Positions 10,501 to 22,900 of a DNA stretch of 64,000 bases are shown here, in pieces. Source of the DNA: Sipunculus nudus (taxonomy: Eukaryota; Annelida; Sipuncula; Golfingiida; Sipunculidae). The position numbers and the translations under genes are program-made. The DNA is taken from NCBI GenBank assembly GCA_026874595.1, contig CM049313.1:57367159-57431158 (forward strand), in the 5' to 3' direction. The stretch's first letter is position 1. The number at the start of each line of letters is the position of its first letter. The notes under the pieces are model-generated. The model was not told the origin of the DNA, ran no database searches, and saw only the letters and a program-made list of their open reading frames with translations.

Positions 10501-12060
10501 TGACAAATTGCTGCCACAAGCTACTGCACTGAGTGAACTTTTGACCTATACCAGGCTGCACTTCTTCTAATCCTGGCCTGTGCCAAAACTATTTATAGAG
10601 CTGACATCATCTTGGCTAATGGCCAACATCAAAGCACTGGCAATCTGCCAATGTTAAACAAAGTGCTGCCATCTGTACACAAAAGTGGTCCCTACTTGAA
10701 ATAACTTTGAAATTTATTATCGCAATACAAAATGCTTTTCAGCTGACTTTTTATAAAAAGAAATAAGGAATATATGTAAAATTATTGCGGATGCATACTG
10801 AATGCAAAATTAAAATACAGATATATCTCATTCATGGCAAATTCGTTAATTAAGTTAAGTAGGGATACCAATAATTTATAATCCACGTACAGTTGTCTTT
10901 ATATAGCCACAGAGAGCTGAATATCCATGATTGTAACATTGCCTGGTATGCCTGAAATCTAAATGTCTAGTGGCATGATGTAATAGATGCTGATAAACTG
11001 GTACCAGGCTAGATGTTACAGCATAACACAGCTTACATATATGGTAAAATGACTCAATTCAATCTCCATAATTCAGCCAAAAATCATTCAAGTGGAACCA
11101 TTAATGACAATTATTATAAGAATTATTGTAGGGATTATTCTTGTAAAATATTTAACAAACTGGCTTCAGTGGCAACAGTCCAAAAACGTTTCGCAGGTTC
11201 ATAACTCATATAGGAAGATACAGCAAACTGGCTAATTTCAGCTTCCCGTAACTCAGCCAAAAAGCACTGAGCCAAAACCATTTGAACAAACTCAAATTAT
11301 CAAACATCTGAGATTAATTAATGTGTGAGATTTAAGAATTTGGCCCAGTGGTTTTTGAGAAGAAGATCTTTGTAGCCACTGAGCTAAAATGGGCTGTTAT
11401 GGCATATGACTAAATACAGCTTCCCATAACTTAGCCAAAAGTCACTGAAAAGAGACCATTTGAACAAATTTCGGAAAGCACTACCCTAGGATCATTTCTG
11501 TGCGATATTAAACATTTTGGCTGTATGGTTTCAGAGAAGAAGTTTTTGTAGCCCTCCGTGATATACAGGCACTGATGACCCCGTACAAAAAAGCCGTTCA
11601 GGTGGGGCCACCAATATCCTCAATTTCAGATAGGACCTATGTGACCAACATTGGCATAAAATTTGGTGATGATAGCTCCAGCTGTTTCTGATATTTAAAT
11701 TTTAATATGCTTTTTTGCACAGTTAACAAAGTTCAACCTCCTGTAACTCGGTCAAAAATCTCTGAACTGGAACCATTCGAACAAACTTGAGAAAGACTGT
11801 TCAAGGGATCATTTCTGTGAAATATTGGACAATTTGGCTGGACAGTTTCGGAGAAGAAGATTTTTAAAGCTTTTTCAGCTTTTTCCCTATAAAATTCAAG
11901 AAAATGCAGTTAGAAAAAAAAAATAAACAAAATCCGATATAGTTATTTGGATGGCTGATTATTTGCAAAAAATTTGGTGATGCTAGCTCCTGCCGTTTTT
12001 TGAGATAGCTATGGTTAACGTATAGCCGATGCACGACGCTTGATGGATGCCGCCGCACCA
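10501..12060. repeat. Right half of family 1 element, non-coding
   Basis: Sequence shared almost throughout with 15100-16990 (for example ATATATGGTAAAATGACTCA, ACTCAGCCAAAAAGCACTGA, GAGAAGAAGATCTTTGTAGC). It is composed of diverged units with ACTCAGCCAAAAATC-type phrases and has no coding frame. The last 60 bases, ending in GCATAAGCTCACAGGTTTGC, are the element 5' end on the minus strand. Confidence 0.65.
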
Positions 12061-12085
12061 TCGCATAAGCTCACAGGTTTGCTTA

Positions 12086-12275
12086 AGAAAAGATTTAATG
12101 AACAAAAGATTGAATGAATAAATGAAAGAAATATTGAATGATAGACAGACAAAATAAATGAAAGATTGAGGCAATGAAGGAAGGAAAGAATGAATGATAG
12201 ACAGTTTGAATGAAAGAAAAACTGAATGATAGACAGACAAAATGAATGAAAGACTGAATGAGAGAAAGATTAAAT
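12086..12275. repeat. GAAT/GAAA microsatellite, right block
   Basis: Continuation of the 8575-8995 microsatellite (GAATGAATAAATGAAAG, GATAGACAGACAAAAT). The 12276-12830 stretch after it is unique-looking AT-rich interior of the TIR element with no gene. Confidence 0.85.
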
Positions 12276-12984
12276 ATCGTTTTTATATTGTATGTACCGG
12301 TATACGAAATTCTAATCAACTTTTTCAACTCTTTTAGTTTCAATTCCCACTTTTGAATTTCTGTTTTATGTATATATCTAAACTACAACTGTTTAATATT
12401 ACTAGTACAGTAGATGAATTGTAGATATGTAACAGCAATACACCAGATCTGATTCTTTGATTCACACATGCTCACTTGTACATTTTTGGTTTACGTAGTT
12501 TATCACAAATTTCATATTTCGGTTTTCATACCTCTTTTTAAATTGTATATATTACATTCTAATAAACTTTGTCATTTCCCTTTGAGTTAGAATATGGTGT
12601 CATGCGTTTCACTCAAACTATTATAATTTAAGTGTAAGAGTGTGTGCGTGTGTCAAATGTTTTCTGAGTGGATATACATACTGAGCTATGCCGTAAGACT
12701 AACTTGTCTTAATGGAATTTTTAATATCTGAATCGCCCGCAGATGAAATAATATTGTGTATTATAAACATAACATTGGTTATTTCATAACAGTTTAGGCG
12801 GCTTTGACATGTATGTTTCTTTGGTCAGAGATCGTAGCTGCCCGATCACAAAGTGGTCCGAGATCATAATGGCGTGATACAATGTGGTCTGAGATCGTCA
12901 GCCAAGTGGTCCAAGATTGTAATGGTCCGATCTGAAGTGGTCCAACTTTGTGTGGGCAAGATGTAAAAGGTCTGAGATCTCCAG

Positions 12985-13422
12985 GTACCAGTCAAATATC
13001 TGGGACATATTGTATCAGAAACTGGAATTGCAACTGATCCAGACAAAATCGCTGCAGTAAAGGACTGGCCAGTACCAGAAAATGAAACCCAGCTCCGGTC
13101 ATTCTTAGGGCTAAGCTGGTTACTAAAGAAGATTTATTAGAGGGTTTGTGTCTATCACCACCCTGCTGCATGCTGTGATAGGTGCTGCCAAAAGCAGTCA
13201 AAGAAAAAAGAGTCAACAAAACAAAATGAACAACCTGCCTTTCTCTGAAAAATGGAATGAAGACTGTATATTTTAGCTTTTAAGGACCTGAAATCTAAAT
13301 TACTGGGATACCCAGATTTCCAGGAACATTTTATTGTGGAAACAGATGTAAACTTTAAAGGATTAATGGCGGTGTTATCTCAAGAACAAAAGGGACGCAA
13401 AGTAGTCATCTCTTATGCAAGA
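12985..13422 (+). pseudogene. Gypsy-1 RT thumb and start of RNase H
   Basis: Picks up exactly where the RT stopped: VKYLGHIVSETGIATDPDKI, then the AVKDWPVPENETQLRSFLGL connection block (about 13050-13115). After frame changes come PDFQEHFIVETDVNFKGLMA with the first RNase H acidic residue (about 13310-13360) and GRKVVISYAR. RNase H degrades the RNA strand during reverse transcription. A premature stop near 13137 and a frame change near 13255 disable it. The block is cut at 13423 by a Helentron-like element inside the conserved YAS-R motif region. Confidence 0.85.
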
Positions 13423-16400
13423 CAAGGCCTACAGGCCTAATGCGAACCTGTGCAAAGTTTGGGAGTATGAATGGAGGGTTATTTTTAATATTTAATATTG
13501 ATCCTCTTAAGTCCCTCATATCTATCTTAGTCATTATTATTATAGCAAAATGGACATTTCGAACCTGCAAGTTTCAGACTAGGCCATTTTAAAACTAAAA
13601 TATGGGTAGTCGACAACGACTATATGTCTCCGCAGAAATCAGAGTGGGACAGGTGAAGTGAGGCATGGATTAAGTGGCAAGGGGAATAGAGTGAGGTGTG
13701 TTGCATATTAGCATGGATGTCTGCAGTGAAACATGAATGTAGGTGGTGCCACCTGTCATAAAATTGAGGAAATTGTCCAGGATATATAAACCTGCAAAAT
13801 TTCAGGTGGAAAAATTAAACCACTGCTGAGATATGAGTGATTTTATCCCAAGGCAGATAAACAGATGGACGCTGTGCATAAATGGTTGCAGGTGGCGCCA
13901 CCACTTTTGCCTATGATGAAGAGCTATGTGAGATCTATACACATGCAAAATTTTGGCCCAATTGGTAAAACAATTCCTGAGATATGAGCTTGGATGTCTG
14001 CAGAGTAAACCTGAATGTAAGTGGCGCCACCTGTCATAAAATAAAGAGAGCTGTCCAGGAAGTATAAACCTGCAAAATTTCAGGTGGAAAAGTCAAACCA
14101 CTGCTGCGATATGAGTGATTTTATCCCAAGGCAGATGAACAAATGGACGCTGTGCATAAATGGTTGCATGTGGCGCCACCACTTTTGCCTATGATGAAGA
14201 GCTATGTGAGATCTATACACATGCAAACTTTTGGCCCAATCGGTCAAATGGTTCCCAAGATGTGAGCTTGGATGTCTGCAGAGTAAACCTGAATGTAGGT
14301 GGCGCCACCTGTCATAAAATCGAGAAAGCTGTCCAGGAAGTATAAACCTGCAAAATTTCAGGTGGAAAAGTCAAACCACTGCTGAGATATGAGTGATTTT
14401 ATCCCAAGGCAGATTAACAGGTGGACGCTGTGCAAAAATGGTTGATGGTGGAGCCACCATTTTTAGTGCATGTTATAAAGCTATCAAAGTGCTACATTTG
14501 TGCAAAATTGTTAACCTGATCAGTCTAACGGTTCCCGAGTTATGTGGGTTTAAGTGTGGAAACAGACGCACAAATGGACGCTGGGCAGAGAGGAAAGGTC
14601 AGAGGTCAACCAAAAATCAGGGCGTAGCAGTTCACATGTGACCGATCATAATTCCTTATTTTAAAAAATTCTGCCCAGTGGTTATGGAGGAGTTCTCCGG
14701 AAACCTCTGCGGCAATGGCTGCAGCAACGGCATCCAACTGAAAACAGAGTATATGCAAAACTCTGTTTTGGCGGATACAATGATTGTAGCTGGCACCACC
14801 AGTCTTATATACAACGAAGAGATATATAAATATGCCCAATGTCAGACTGATATGTCAAACCCCTCCTGTGAAGTAAGCAGGAACATACACTTTGCAATAA
14901 TTATTGTAGGTGGCGCCACCAGTCTTGTACAATATAAAGCTACCCGATATGTATAAACATGCCCAATTTTAGGCTGATGTATCAAATTCCTCTGTAGAAA
15001 TAAGCAGGCGCATACTCTGCAAATGTCAATATAGGTGGCACCACCTGTCTTGCAAATGAGATTACCATCAAAGAAGCATAGACAGGTCAAACTTCCCCAG
15101 AGTTTGATGCACTGGGCTGAGAAGGCTTACGTGAGTAAGGCAGTTGCCCCCAAGTGACCTGTGACAAATTGCTGCCTCAAGCTACTGCACTGAGTGAACT
15201 CTTGACCTGCACCTGGCTAGACTGAGTGAACTTTTGACCTGTACCTGGCTGCACTGAGTGAACTCTTGACCTGTTGCATAATCTGCTACAGTTGGCAGTC
15301 TGCCAAAGCTATAAATAGATTCAGGCTGAACTTGGGTGCCAAATATGATGCAGTGAGCAGTCTGCCAAAGCTATTAATAGAATGCAGCTACTGCACTGAG
15401 TGAACTCTTGACCTATACCTGGCTGCACTTCTTCCAATCCTGGCACTGTGCCAAAACTATTTATAGAGCTGACATAAACTTGGCTAATGGCCAACATCAA
15501 TGTACTGGCAATCTGCCAATAGTAATCCAAATGCTGCCATCTGTACACAAAAGTGGTCCCTACTTGAAATAACTTTGAAATTTATTTTCCTGACACAAAA
15601 TGCTTTTCAGTTGACTTTTTATAAAAAAAGAAATCAGGAATATATGTAAAATTATAATGGATGCATACTGAATGCAAAATTAAAATACAGATATATCTCA
15701 CTGATGGCAAATTCTTGAATTAAGTTGAGTAGGGATACCAATAATTTATAATCATCATACAGTTGTCTTTATATAGCCACAGAGAGCAGAACATTCATGA
15801 TTGTAACATTGCTGAATAATTTAATCATAAATCTAAATTTTTTGAAAGCTTTTAAAAAATCTTTCTTGTCAATATTAACCAAAGATAACCTGAAATCTAA
15901 ATGTCTAGTGACATGATGTAATAGATGCTGATAAACTGGGGCCAGGCCAGATGTAACAGCATAACACAGCTAATATATATGGTAAAATGACTCAATTCAA
16001 TCTCCATAATTCAGCCAAAAATCATTCATCTGGAACCATTAATGACAATTATTATAAGAGGGATTATTTTCGTAAAATATTTAACAAACTGGCTTCAGTG
16101 GCATCAGTCGAAAAACGTTTTGCAGGTTAATAACTCATATAGGAAGATAAAGCAAACTGGTTAAGTTCAGCTTCCCGTAACTCAGCCAAAAAGCACTGAA
16201 CCAAAACCCTTTTGAACAAACTTGAATTATCAACATCCGAGGATAATTAATGTGTGAGATTTAAGAATTTGGCTTTTGAGAAGAAGATCTTTGTAGCCAC
16301 TGAGCTAAAATGGGCTGTTATGGCATATGACTAAATTAAGCTTCCAATAACTTATCGAAAAGTCACTGAAAAGACACCATTTGAACAAACTTCAGAAAGC

Positions 16401-17011
16401 ACTACCCTAGGATTATTTCTGTGTGATATTAAACATTTTTGCCTTATGGTTTCAGAGATGAAGTTTTTTGTAGCCCTCAGTGTGATACAGGCACTGATGA
16501 CCCCGTACAAAAAAGGCCGATGCAGGTGGCGCCACCAATACCTCAATTTCAGACATGACCTATGTGACCAACATTGGCATAAAATTTGGTGATGATAGCT
16601 CCAGCCGTTTCTGAGATTTAAATTTTAATATGCTTTTTTGCACAGTTAACAAAGTTCAACCTCCAGTAACTCGGCCAAAAATCTCCGAACTGAAACCATT
16701 TGAACAAACTTGGGAAAGATTGTTCAAGGGATCATTTCTGTGAAATATTGGACAATTTGGCTAGACAGTTGCGGAGAAGAATATTTTTAAAGCTTTTTTA
16801 GCTTTTTCCCTATGAAATCTAAGAAAATGCAGTTAGAAAAAAGTAAACAAAATCCGACATAGTTTTTTGGATGACTGACTATTTGCAAAAAATTTGGTGA
16901 TGCTAGCTCCTGCCATTTTTGAGATAAATATGGTTAACGTACAGACGACGCACACCGCACGACACACAACGGACGACACCTCACCATCGCATAAGCTCAC
17001 AGGTTCGCTAA
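13423..17011 (-). mobile_element. Helentron-like element, family 1, copy B
   Basis: Plus-strand edges are CAAGGCCTACAGGCCTAATG and GCATAAGCTCACAGGTTCGC followed by TAA. On the minus strand that reads TTAGCGAACCTGTGAGC at the 5' end. The 3' end carries the subterminal inverse GCACAGGTTCGC, the hairpin AGGCCT-GT-AGGCCT and CTTG. It interrupts Gypsy-1 RNase H; the protein resumes right after with no obvious target duplication. The interior is co-linear with copy A except for the 150 bases next to the hairpin. Palindromic core motifs include 14298-14309. Confidence 0.75.
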
Positions 17012-17330
17012 AAAAACTTAAACCTGCCAAAAATGATGCAAACTACAGTTCCATGAAACTTGAACTTTTAGCTTGAAATGGGCTGTTACAGAAAAATTCA
17101 GGGAGTATCTGATAGGGTCTACATTCACCATCTTAACAAACAACAGTCCATTAGCATACCTGAACACAGCAAAACTAGGAGCATGGGACCACAGTTCCTC
17201 GAAGATTAAGTCAAAATTACAGTCTTTCATGAGGGATGTTGCAGTAAATGAAAATCTCAATGTAAATTCTGATGATGTCATGGCCAGAACAGAGAAGTGC
17301 AACAGATACTATGCCAAATTATTCTAATTA
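17012..17330 (+). pseudogene. Gypsy-1 RNase H, 3' part
   Basis: NDANYSSMKLELLA, a TGA, then KWAVTEKFREYLIGS and FTILTNNSPLAYLNTAKLGA: the last RNase H blocks, with the usual T-D-N replaced by T-N-N (the Asp normally found there is missing). The following residues up to the stop near 17325 lose similarity to the usual connection region, which suggests local divergence or a small replacement. Confidence 0.8.
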
Positions 17331-18114
17331 GGATCTCAGCCGCTTACAAAATGAAGATGGTGATATAGGGGAGTTCATCAAATTGTTTGACCGTGGGATC
17401 TCGCCTAGCAGAAGAGAGCTCAGAAGGTGTACATGAATTGTAAAACAGATAGTGGGAAATGGAACAAAATAATAAATAAATCAGTAGTGTTATACAGACA
17501 GCTACTGGACAAAGGTGAAACAGTTCATCAGTTATTATTACCATCATCACTGAGGGAAAGAGTCTTCTCTTCATGACTTATCAGGTCATCAAGGTGTAGA
17601 CAGAACTGTAAAAATGATGAGAAAAATATGTTACTTGCCTGGTATGACAAAGCAAATTAAGAAATATTGTTAGGGCTGTCCCAGGTGCATGGTGGCAAAA
17701 ACCGGTCCCTGCATAAAAACAACAATTGGAAGCTTTCTAGCCAAAAACAATTGGAGATGTTAGCCATAGATTTTACATTACTTGAGCAAGCCACAGACAG
17801 AAGACAAAATATATTAGTAATGACCCATGTTATCACAAAGTTCACACAAGCTGTACCAACATGGGATCAGAGAGCCAGAACAGTAGCTAAATTTTTAAGT
17901 CAAAGAGTGGTTTGTGAGATATGTAGTGCCTGACAGAATCCACAGTGATCATGGGAAGTGCTTTAAATCGGCTGTTATTAAAGAACTCACAGCTATGTAT
18001 GGAATAAAAAAGAGCAGAACCACTCCATACCACTTTCAGGGCAATGCACAAGCAGAGTGATTCAACAGGACCATGTATGATCTGCTCAGAACCTTGAATC
18101 CAGAGATAAAACAA
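17331..18114 (+). pseudogene. Gypsy-1 integrase: zinc-binding and catalytic core
   Basis: Frame-shifted remains of the H-H-C-C domain: GHQGVDRTVKMMRKICYLPG in one frame near 17583-17645, then CPRCMVAK near 17677. The core follows with LAIDFTLLEQATDRRQNILV (first catalytic Asp about 17770), VMTHVITKFTQAVPT, then [10 protein letters not shown] (second Asp about 17941) and HFQGNAQAE (catalytic Glu about 18055) followed by an in-frame stop. All three acidic residues of the D,D-35-E triad are still readable, but several frameshifts and stops break the gene. Cut at 18115 by a Helentron-like element. Confidence 0.85.
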
Positions 18115-19624
18115 CAAGTGACCCATGGGTCATGACACTCAGCCGACTGAAATGTTGATAATATCTCCTTGCACAGACAATTAAGATAGGTGGCATCAGT
18201 GTTCATGCATATTAGCTTAAGTTCATCAAGCCCCATAAGCACAACAAATCTGATGACAATCCTACCAGCCTTTCATGAGGAATCTGGCAATTTTTGTGTA
18301 TTTTGCATTATTTTTTGGGTGCTCAAACAAACCCAAAACTCTGAGAATATAGGTCACTGTGACCCAGTTTCAGGTTTCTGGGGAGAACTTTTGAGGAACT
18401 CTCAGGATGTCAAGTTAGAAGATTCTGGGCCCGATGGTAATGATTTGTGCCCTACTTTGGTATCAAAATTATTCTCGGGGGTACTTCTGAGCCCCATGGC
18501 TCGGGCAATATGGGTGACAGAGACCTTATTCAGGTTTCGAAGGAGACTTTTCATGGGCCTCCCAGCATGTCAAGAAAGAAATCGTAAAAAAAAAAATAAA
18601 AAATACAGGTGGCACCACCAGTCTGCTAAAACTGGTGTAACACCCAATGATCAATATCCATGCAAAGAATCATTGTGATCAATGCATTAGTTGTTCAGAT
18701 ACCTGAGCTTTTGTATCAAATTTTTCATTATTCTGGGGGGGGGGGGGGGTACTTCGGAGCTCCATAGCTGGAAGAATATGGGTAACAGAGACCAAATTCC
18801 ATGTTTCCAAGAAACCTTGTAATTGACCTCTCTTGATGTAAAGTGAGAAGATTTCAGGTCCAGTGGTTACGATTTGTGCCCTCTTAACAGATGATGGCAT
18901 CTTTTGAGGTCTCAAAAAAAAAAGAGAAAAAAAATCGTAAAAATAAAAAAAGTACAGGTGGCACCACCAGTCTGTAGAAACTGAGGAAACACTCCATGAT
19001 TAATATCCATTCAAGAAAATCATGGTGATCAATGCATTAGTTGTTCAGATACTTGAGCTTTTGTATCAAATTCTTCATTATTCTGGGGGTACTTCAGAGC
19101 CCCATAGCTTGAAGAATATGGGTAACAGAGACCTAATTCCAGGTTTTCAAGAAGACTTTTCATGGATCTCTCTGGATGTAAAGTGAGAAAATTCCTGGTC
19201 CAGCGTTTAAGATTTATGCCCTGTTAACAGATGACGGCACCTTTTGAGGTCTCAAAAATAGAGAAGAAAAATTGTAAAAGATCGAAAAAATGCAGGTGGC
19301 GCCACCAGTCTGCAGAAACTGATGAAACATTCCATGATAAATATCCATGCAAAGAATCATGGTGATCAATGCATTAGTTGTTAAGATGTGAGCTTTTGCA
19401 TCAAATTTTTCATTATTCTTGGGGGGGGGGGGGTACTTCAGAGCCCCATAGTTTAAAGAATATTGGTAACAGAGACCTAATTCCAGGTTTCCAAGGAGAT
19501 TTTTCATGGACCTCTCTGGATGTGAAGATTCCAGGTCAAGAGGTTAAGATTTGTGCCTTGTTAACGGACAGACAGACAAAGAGTGATCGCTATAGCTCAG
19601 ATGACTTACAGTCAGCTTAGCTAA
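18115..19624 (-). mobile_element. Helentron-like element, family 2, complete copy
   Basis: Plus-strand edges: CAAG plus the hairpin TGACCCATGGGTCA at 18115-18133, and CAGTCAGCTTAGCTAA at 19609-19624. On the minus strand it starts TTAGCTAAGCTGACTG and ends with the inverse subterminal repeat, hairpin and CTTG. It interrupts the Gypsy-1 integrase, whose reading continues on the far side. The interior is three to four core units of about 340 bp (phrases TGATCAATGCATTAGTTGTT and CAGGTGGCACCACCAGTCTG). A GGACAGACAGAC run precedes the 5' end. No coding capacity. Confidence 0.8.
18180..19560. repeat. About 340-bp core tandem repeat with long G runs
   Basis: Units are recognisable at about 18655, 19002 and 19340 by ATCAATGCATTAGTTGTT and by ATTTTTCATTATTCT followed by a G run of variable length: 15 G at 18735-18749, 5 G near 19086, 13 G at 19421-19433. 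Each unit contains one AGGTGGCRCCACCAGTCTG motif. A related array is at 36200-37300. Confidence 0.8.
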
Positions 19625-19947
19625 AAATGGCCAAAATACCTTCAAAACTGCAAGGTTTTTGCTTACAATGCAACACCACATGCATCAACAGGATATTCCC
19701 CTTGTTATCTATTTTTCAGACGTGAACCAAAATTACCAATAAACATCATGTTAAACAAAGAGGAAGTTAATGATTATGTTGCTGATATTGATGAATGGGT
19801 CGCTAACAATGAACTGAAATAATGAGGCAAGCAATGGAACTGGCAAATGATAAGCTAGAACAGGAGGCTGCCAACAGACAAGCACAGTACAACAAAAATG
19901 CTAAGCCTAGTGATATTCAGATCAACACCAGAGTCTTATTAAGAAAA
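19625..19947 (+). pseudogene. Gypsy-1 integrase, region after the catalytic core
   Basis: Resumes with YNATPHASTGYSPCYLFFRR and EPKLPINIMLN (about 19668-19755), the conserved block downstream of the integrase core. An in-frame TAA follows near 19820. In the next frame come AMELANDKLEQEAANRQAQY and RVLLRK (19830-19945), the helix and start of the C-terminal domain. Cut at 19948 by the third Helentron-like element, between LLRK and the KIQDKW block that continues at 23511. Confidence 0.8.
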
Positions 19948-22900
19948 CAAGAGACCCAGGGGTCTAATGTTCACTCTGTGAATTACTGTGCAATTTGGCA
20001 AGTGATTAAAATAAAATGAATGTGAAAATACCATTCATTTCTTTCCAAGTGGACACTGTCCTATTGCACAAGGTAGGTGGTGCCACCTATCTGGTTTATG
20101 AGAAAACTTTCCAAGATGACTGCACATGCCAAATTTCAGACCAATACTCCTGAGATATGAGCAATTTTCACCGAAAGCAAATGTATGAATGGACACCACA
20201 GGAAAATTATTGCAGATGGCGCCACCAGTCTTGTTTACGAGATGGGGGTGACGAAGATCTATGGACATGCACAATTTTAACCCAATACACTGAACAAACA
20301 CTAAGACAATCAAATTGCAAATGCAAAGTTGGACACTCCGCAAAAAGTATTGTAGGTGGCGCCACCTGTCTGGTTAACGAAAAATTTTCCTAGATGGATA
20401 GACATGACAAATTTCAGATCAATACATTGAACCACTCCTGAGATTGAGGGTTGTTATATAAAAGAAACCCAGGTTTGTACTGCACAGAAAGGTTCTCCAT
20501 CATTGTTACCTACAACTTCATAGGTGAGGGAACAAGTATGCCAGGTTTTGGAAAGATCAGTCCAAGGGTCCTAGAGGAGACTCTGTTTTTGTGGATTATA
20601 ACAAATAAATACTTAATGACATATTTTGGATAAAAGCAGAAAACACCATTACAGCCTGCTGAAAGTAGCTAAACAGGTGGCACCACCTGGAGGTCAAAAT
20701 CATTAAGCAGTCACATGATCAATATTCCTGTGTAATTTGAAACTGAAGGCTGCAGCAGTTCCCAAGATATTTGGTAACAGACAATACATCATGTATTGAA
20801 ACACATCAACATCCGTAGATTTGCCATCTTGAAAATCACTTGACTGAATTTATACTCTTCCTCTTATTACTTTATGACTTATCTTGAAAGAAGTGGAAAG
20901 TAACATTTTGTCCCACAGAAAGTAGGTCAACATAGCTGGCGCCACCTGGAGGTCAAAATCATCTGGCAGTCACATGATCAATATTCCTGTGAAATTTGAA
21001 ACTGAAGGCTGCAGCAGTTCCTAAAATATTTGGTAACAGACAATACATCCTTTATGGAAACACACCAAGTTGCTAAATTTTGCAACCCACACAATTTGAA
21101 GTACTGTAGAGATGCCATCTTGAAAATGATTTGACTGAATTTACACACAAATTATTCCCCTTCCTCTTAGGAACTTCTGACTATGATATGAAGGCCAAAT
21201 TATTAATATTTTGTGACTTATCTTGAAAGAAGTGGAAAAGATTATTTCTTCCCGCAGAAAGTAGGTCAACAAAGGTGGCGCCACCTGGAGGTCAAAATCA
21301 TTTAGCAGTCACATGATCAATATTCCTGTGAAATTTGAAACTGAAGGCTGCAACAGTTCCTAAGATATTTGGTAACAGACAATACATCATGTATAGAAAC
21401 ACATCAAGCTGTCATATTTTGCGATCAACAGAATCTGAAGTTACGTAGAGACACCATCTTGAAAATGACTTGACTGAATTTATACTCAAATTATTCCCCT
21501 TCCTCTAAGGAACTGCTGGCTATGATATGAAGGCCAAAATATCAATACTTTGTGACTTATCTTGAAAGAAGTGGAAAAGACCATTTTTTCCCGCTGAAAG
21601 TAGGTCAACACAGGTGGCGCCACCTGGAGGGCAAAATCATTTAGCAGTCACATGATTAATATTCCTGTGAAATTTGAAACTGAAGGCTGCAGCAGTTCCT
21701 AAGATATTTGGTAACTGACAATACATCCTGTATGGAAACACATCAAGTTGCTAAATTTTGCAACCTACACAATTTGAAGTTCTGTAGAGATGCCATCTTG
21801 AAAATGATTTGACTGAATTTACACACAAATTATTCCCCTTCCTTTTAGGAACTGCTGACTATGATATGAAGGCCAAATTATTAATATTTTGTGACTTATC
21901 TTGAAAGAAGAGGAAAAGATCATTTCTTCCCGCAGAAAGTAGGTCAACACAGGTGGCGCCACCTGGAGGTCAAAATCATTTAGCAGTCACATGATCAATA
22001 TTCCTGTGAAATTTGAAACTGAAGGCTGCAGCAGTTCCTAAGATATTTGGTAACAGACAATACATTATGTATAGAAACACATCAAGCTGTCATACTTTGC
22101 GATCAACAGAATCTGAAGTTACGTAGAGACGCCATCTTGAAAATGACTTGACTGAATTTATACTCAAATTATTCCCCTTCCTCTAAGGAACTGTTGGCTA
22201 TGATATGAAGGCCAAAATATCAATACTTTGTGACTTATCTTGGAAGAAGTGGAAAAGACCATTTTTTCCCGCAGAAAGTAGGTCAACACAGGTGGCGCCA
22301 CCTGGAGGTCAAAATCATTTAGCAGTCACATGATTAATATTCCTGTGAAATTTGAAACTGAAGGCTGCAGCAGTTCCCATGATATTTGGTAACAGACAAT
22401 ACATCATGTTTACATAGAAACACATTAAGCTGTCATATTTTACGATCGACAGAATTTGAAGTTCCGTAGAGACGCCATCTTGAATATGACTTGACTGAAT
22501 TTATACTCAAATTATTCCCCTTCCTCTAAGGAACTGTTGACTATGATATGAAGGCCAAAATATTAATATTTTGTGACTTATCTTGAAAGAAGTTGAAAAG
22601 ATCATTTCTTCCCGCAGAAAGTAGGTCAACACAGGTGGCGCCACCTAGAGGTCAAAATCATTTAGCAGTCACATGATCAATATTCCTGTGAAATTTGAAA
22701 CTGAAGGCTGCAGCAGTTCCTAAGATATTTGGTAACAGACAATACATCATGTATAGAAACACATCAAGCTGTCATACTTTGCGATCAACAGAATCTTAAT
22801 TTACGTAGAGACGCCACCTTGAAAATGACTTGACTGAATTTATACTCAAATTATTCCCCTTCCTCTAAGGAACTGTTGGCTATGATATGAAGGCCAAAAT

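Larger units (their letters stand above)
8996..12085 (-). mobile_element. Helentron-like element, family 1, copy A
   Basis: Read on the minus strand it begins near TTAAGCAAACCTGTGAGC and ends with GCACAGGTTCGCATTAGG, the remnant hairpin AGGGTTGTAGGCC and CTTG (plus strand CAAG at 8996). The subterminal inverted repeat is GCGAACCTGTG. From about 9190 on it is co-linear with copy B at 13423-17011. It is made of core units carrying the GGTGGCGCCACC palindrome (for example 10226-10237) and an AT-rich right half. No Rep/helicase frame. A canonical Helitron 3' end lies inside at 9189. Confidence 0.7.
8219..12984. mobile_element. Long-TIR DNA element inserted in Gypsy-1 RT
   Basis: The ends are inverted copies over roughly 100-150 bases: CTGGAGATCTTGGACCTTTT at 8219 faces AAAAGGTCTGAGATCTCCAG ending at 12984. 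The arms contain repeated GGTC(C/T)GAGATCGT-like subunits. Without the nested Helentron-like copy (8996-12085) it is about 1.7 kb. It holds a GAAT/GAAA microsatellite and no transposase, so it is non-autonomous. A target duplication is not clear (GAAGTAAAT on the left, CAGTCAAAT on the right), so the superfamily is not assigned. Confidence 0.75.

Noticed and set aside
18190-18678. 162-codon open frame on the plus strand
   Set aside because: Lies within the core repeats of a Helentron-like element; it has no recognised motif and is not kept in sister units.
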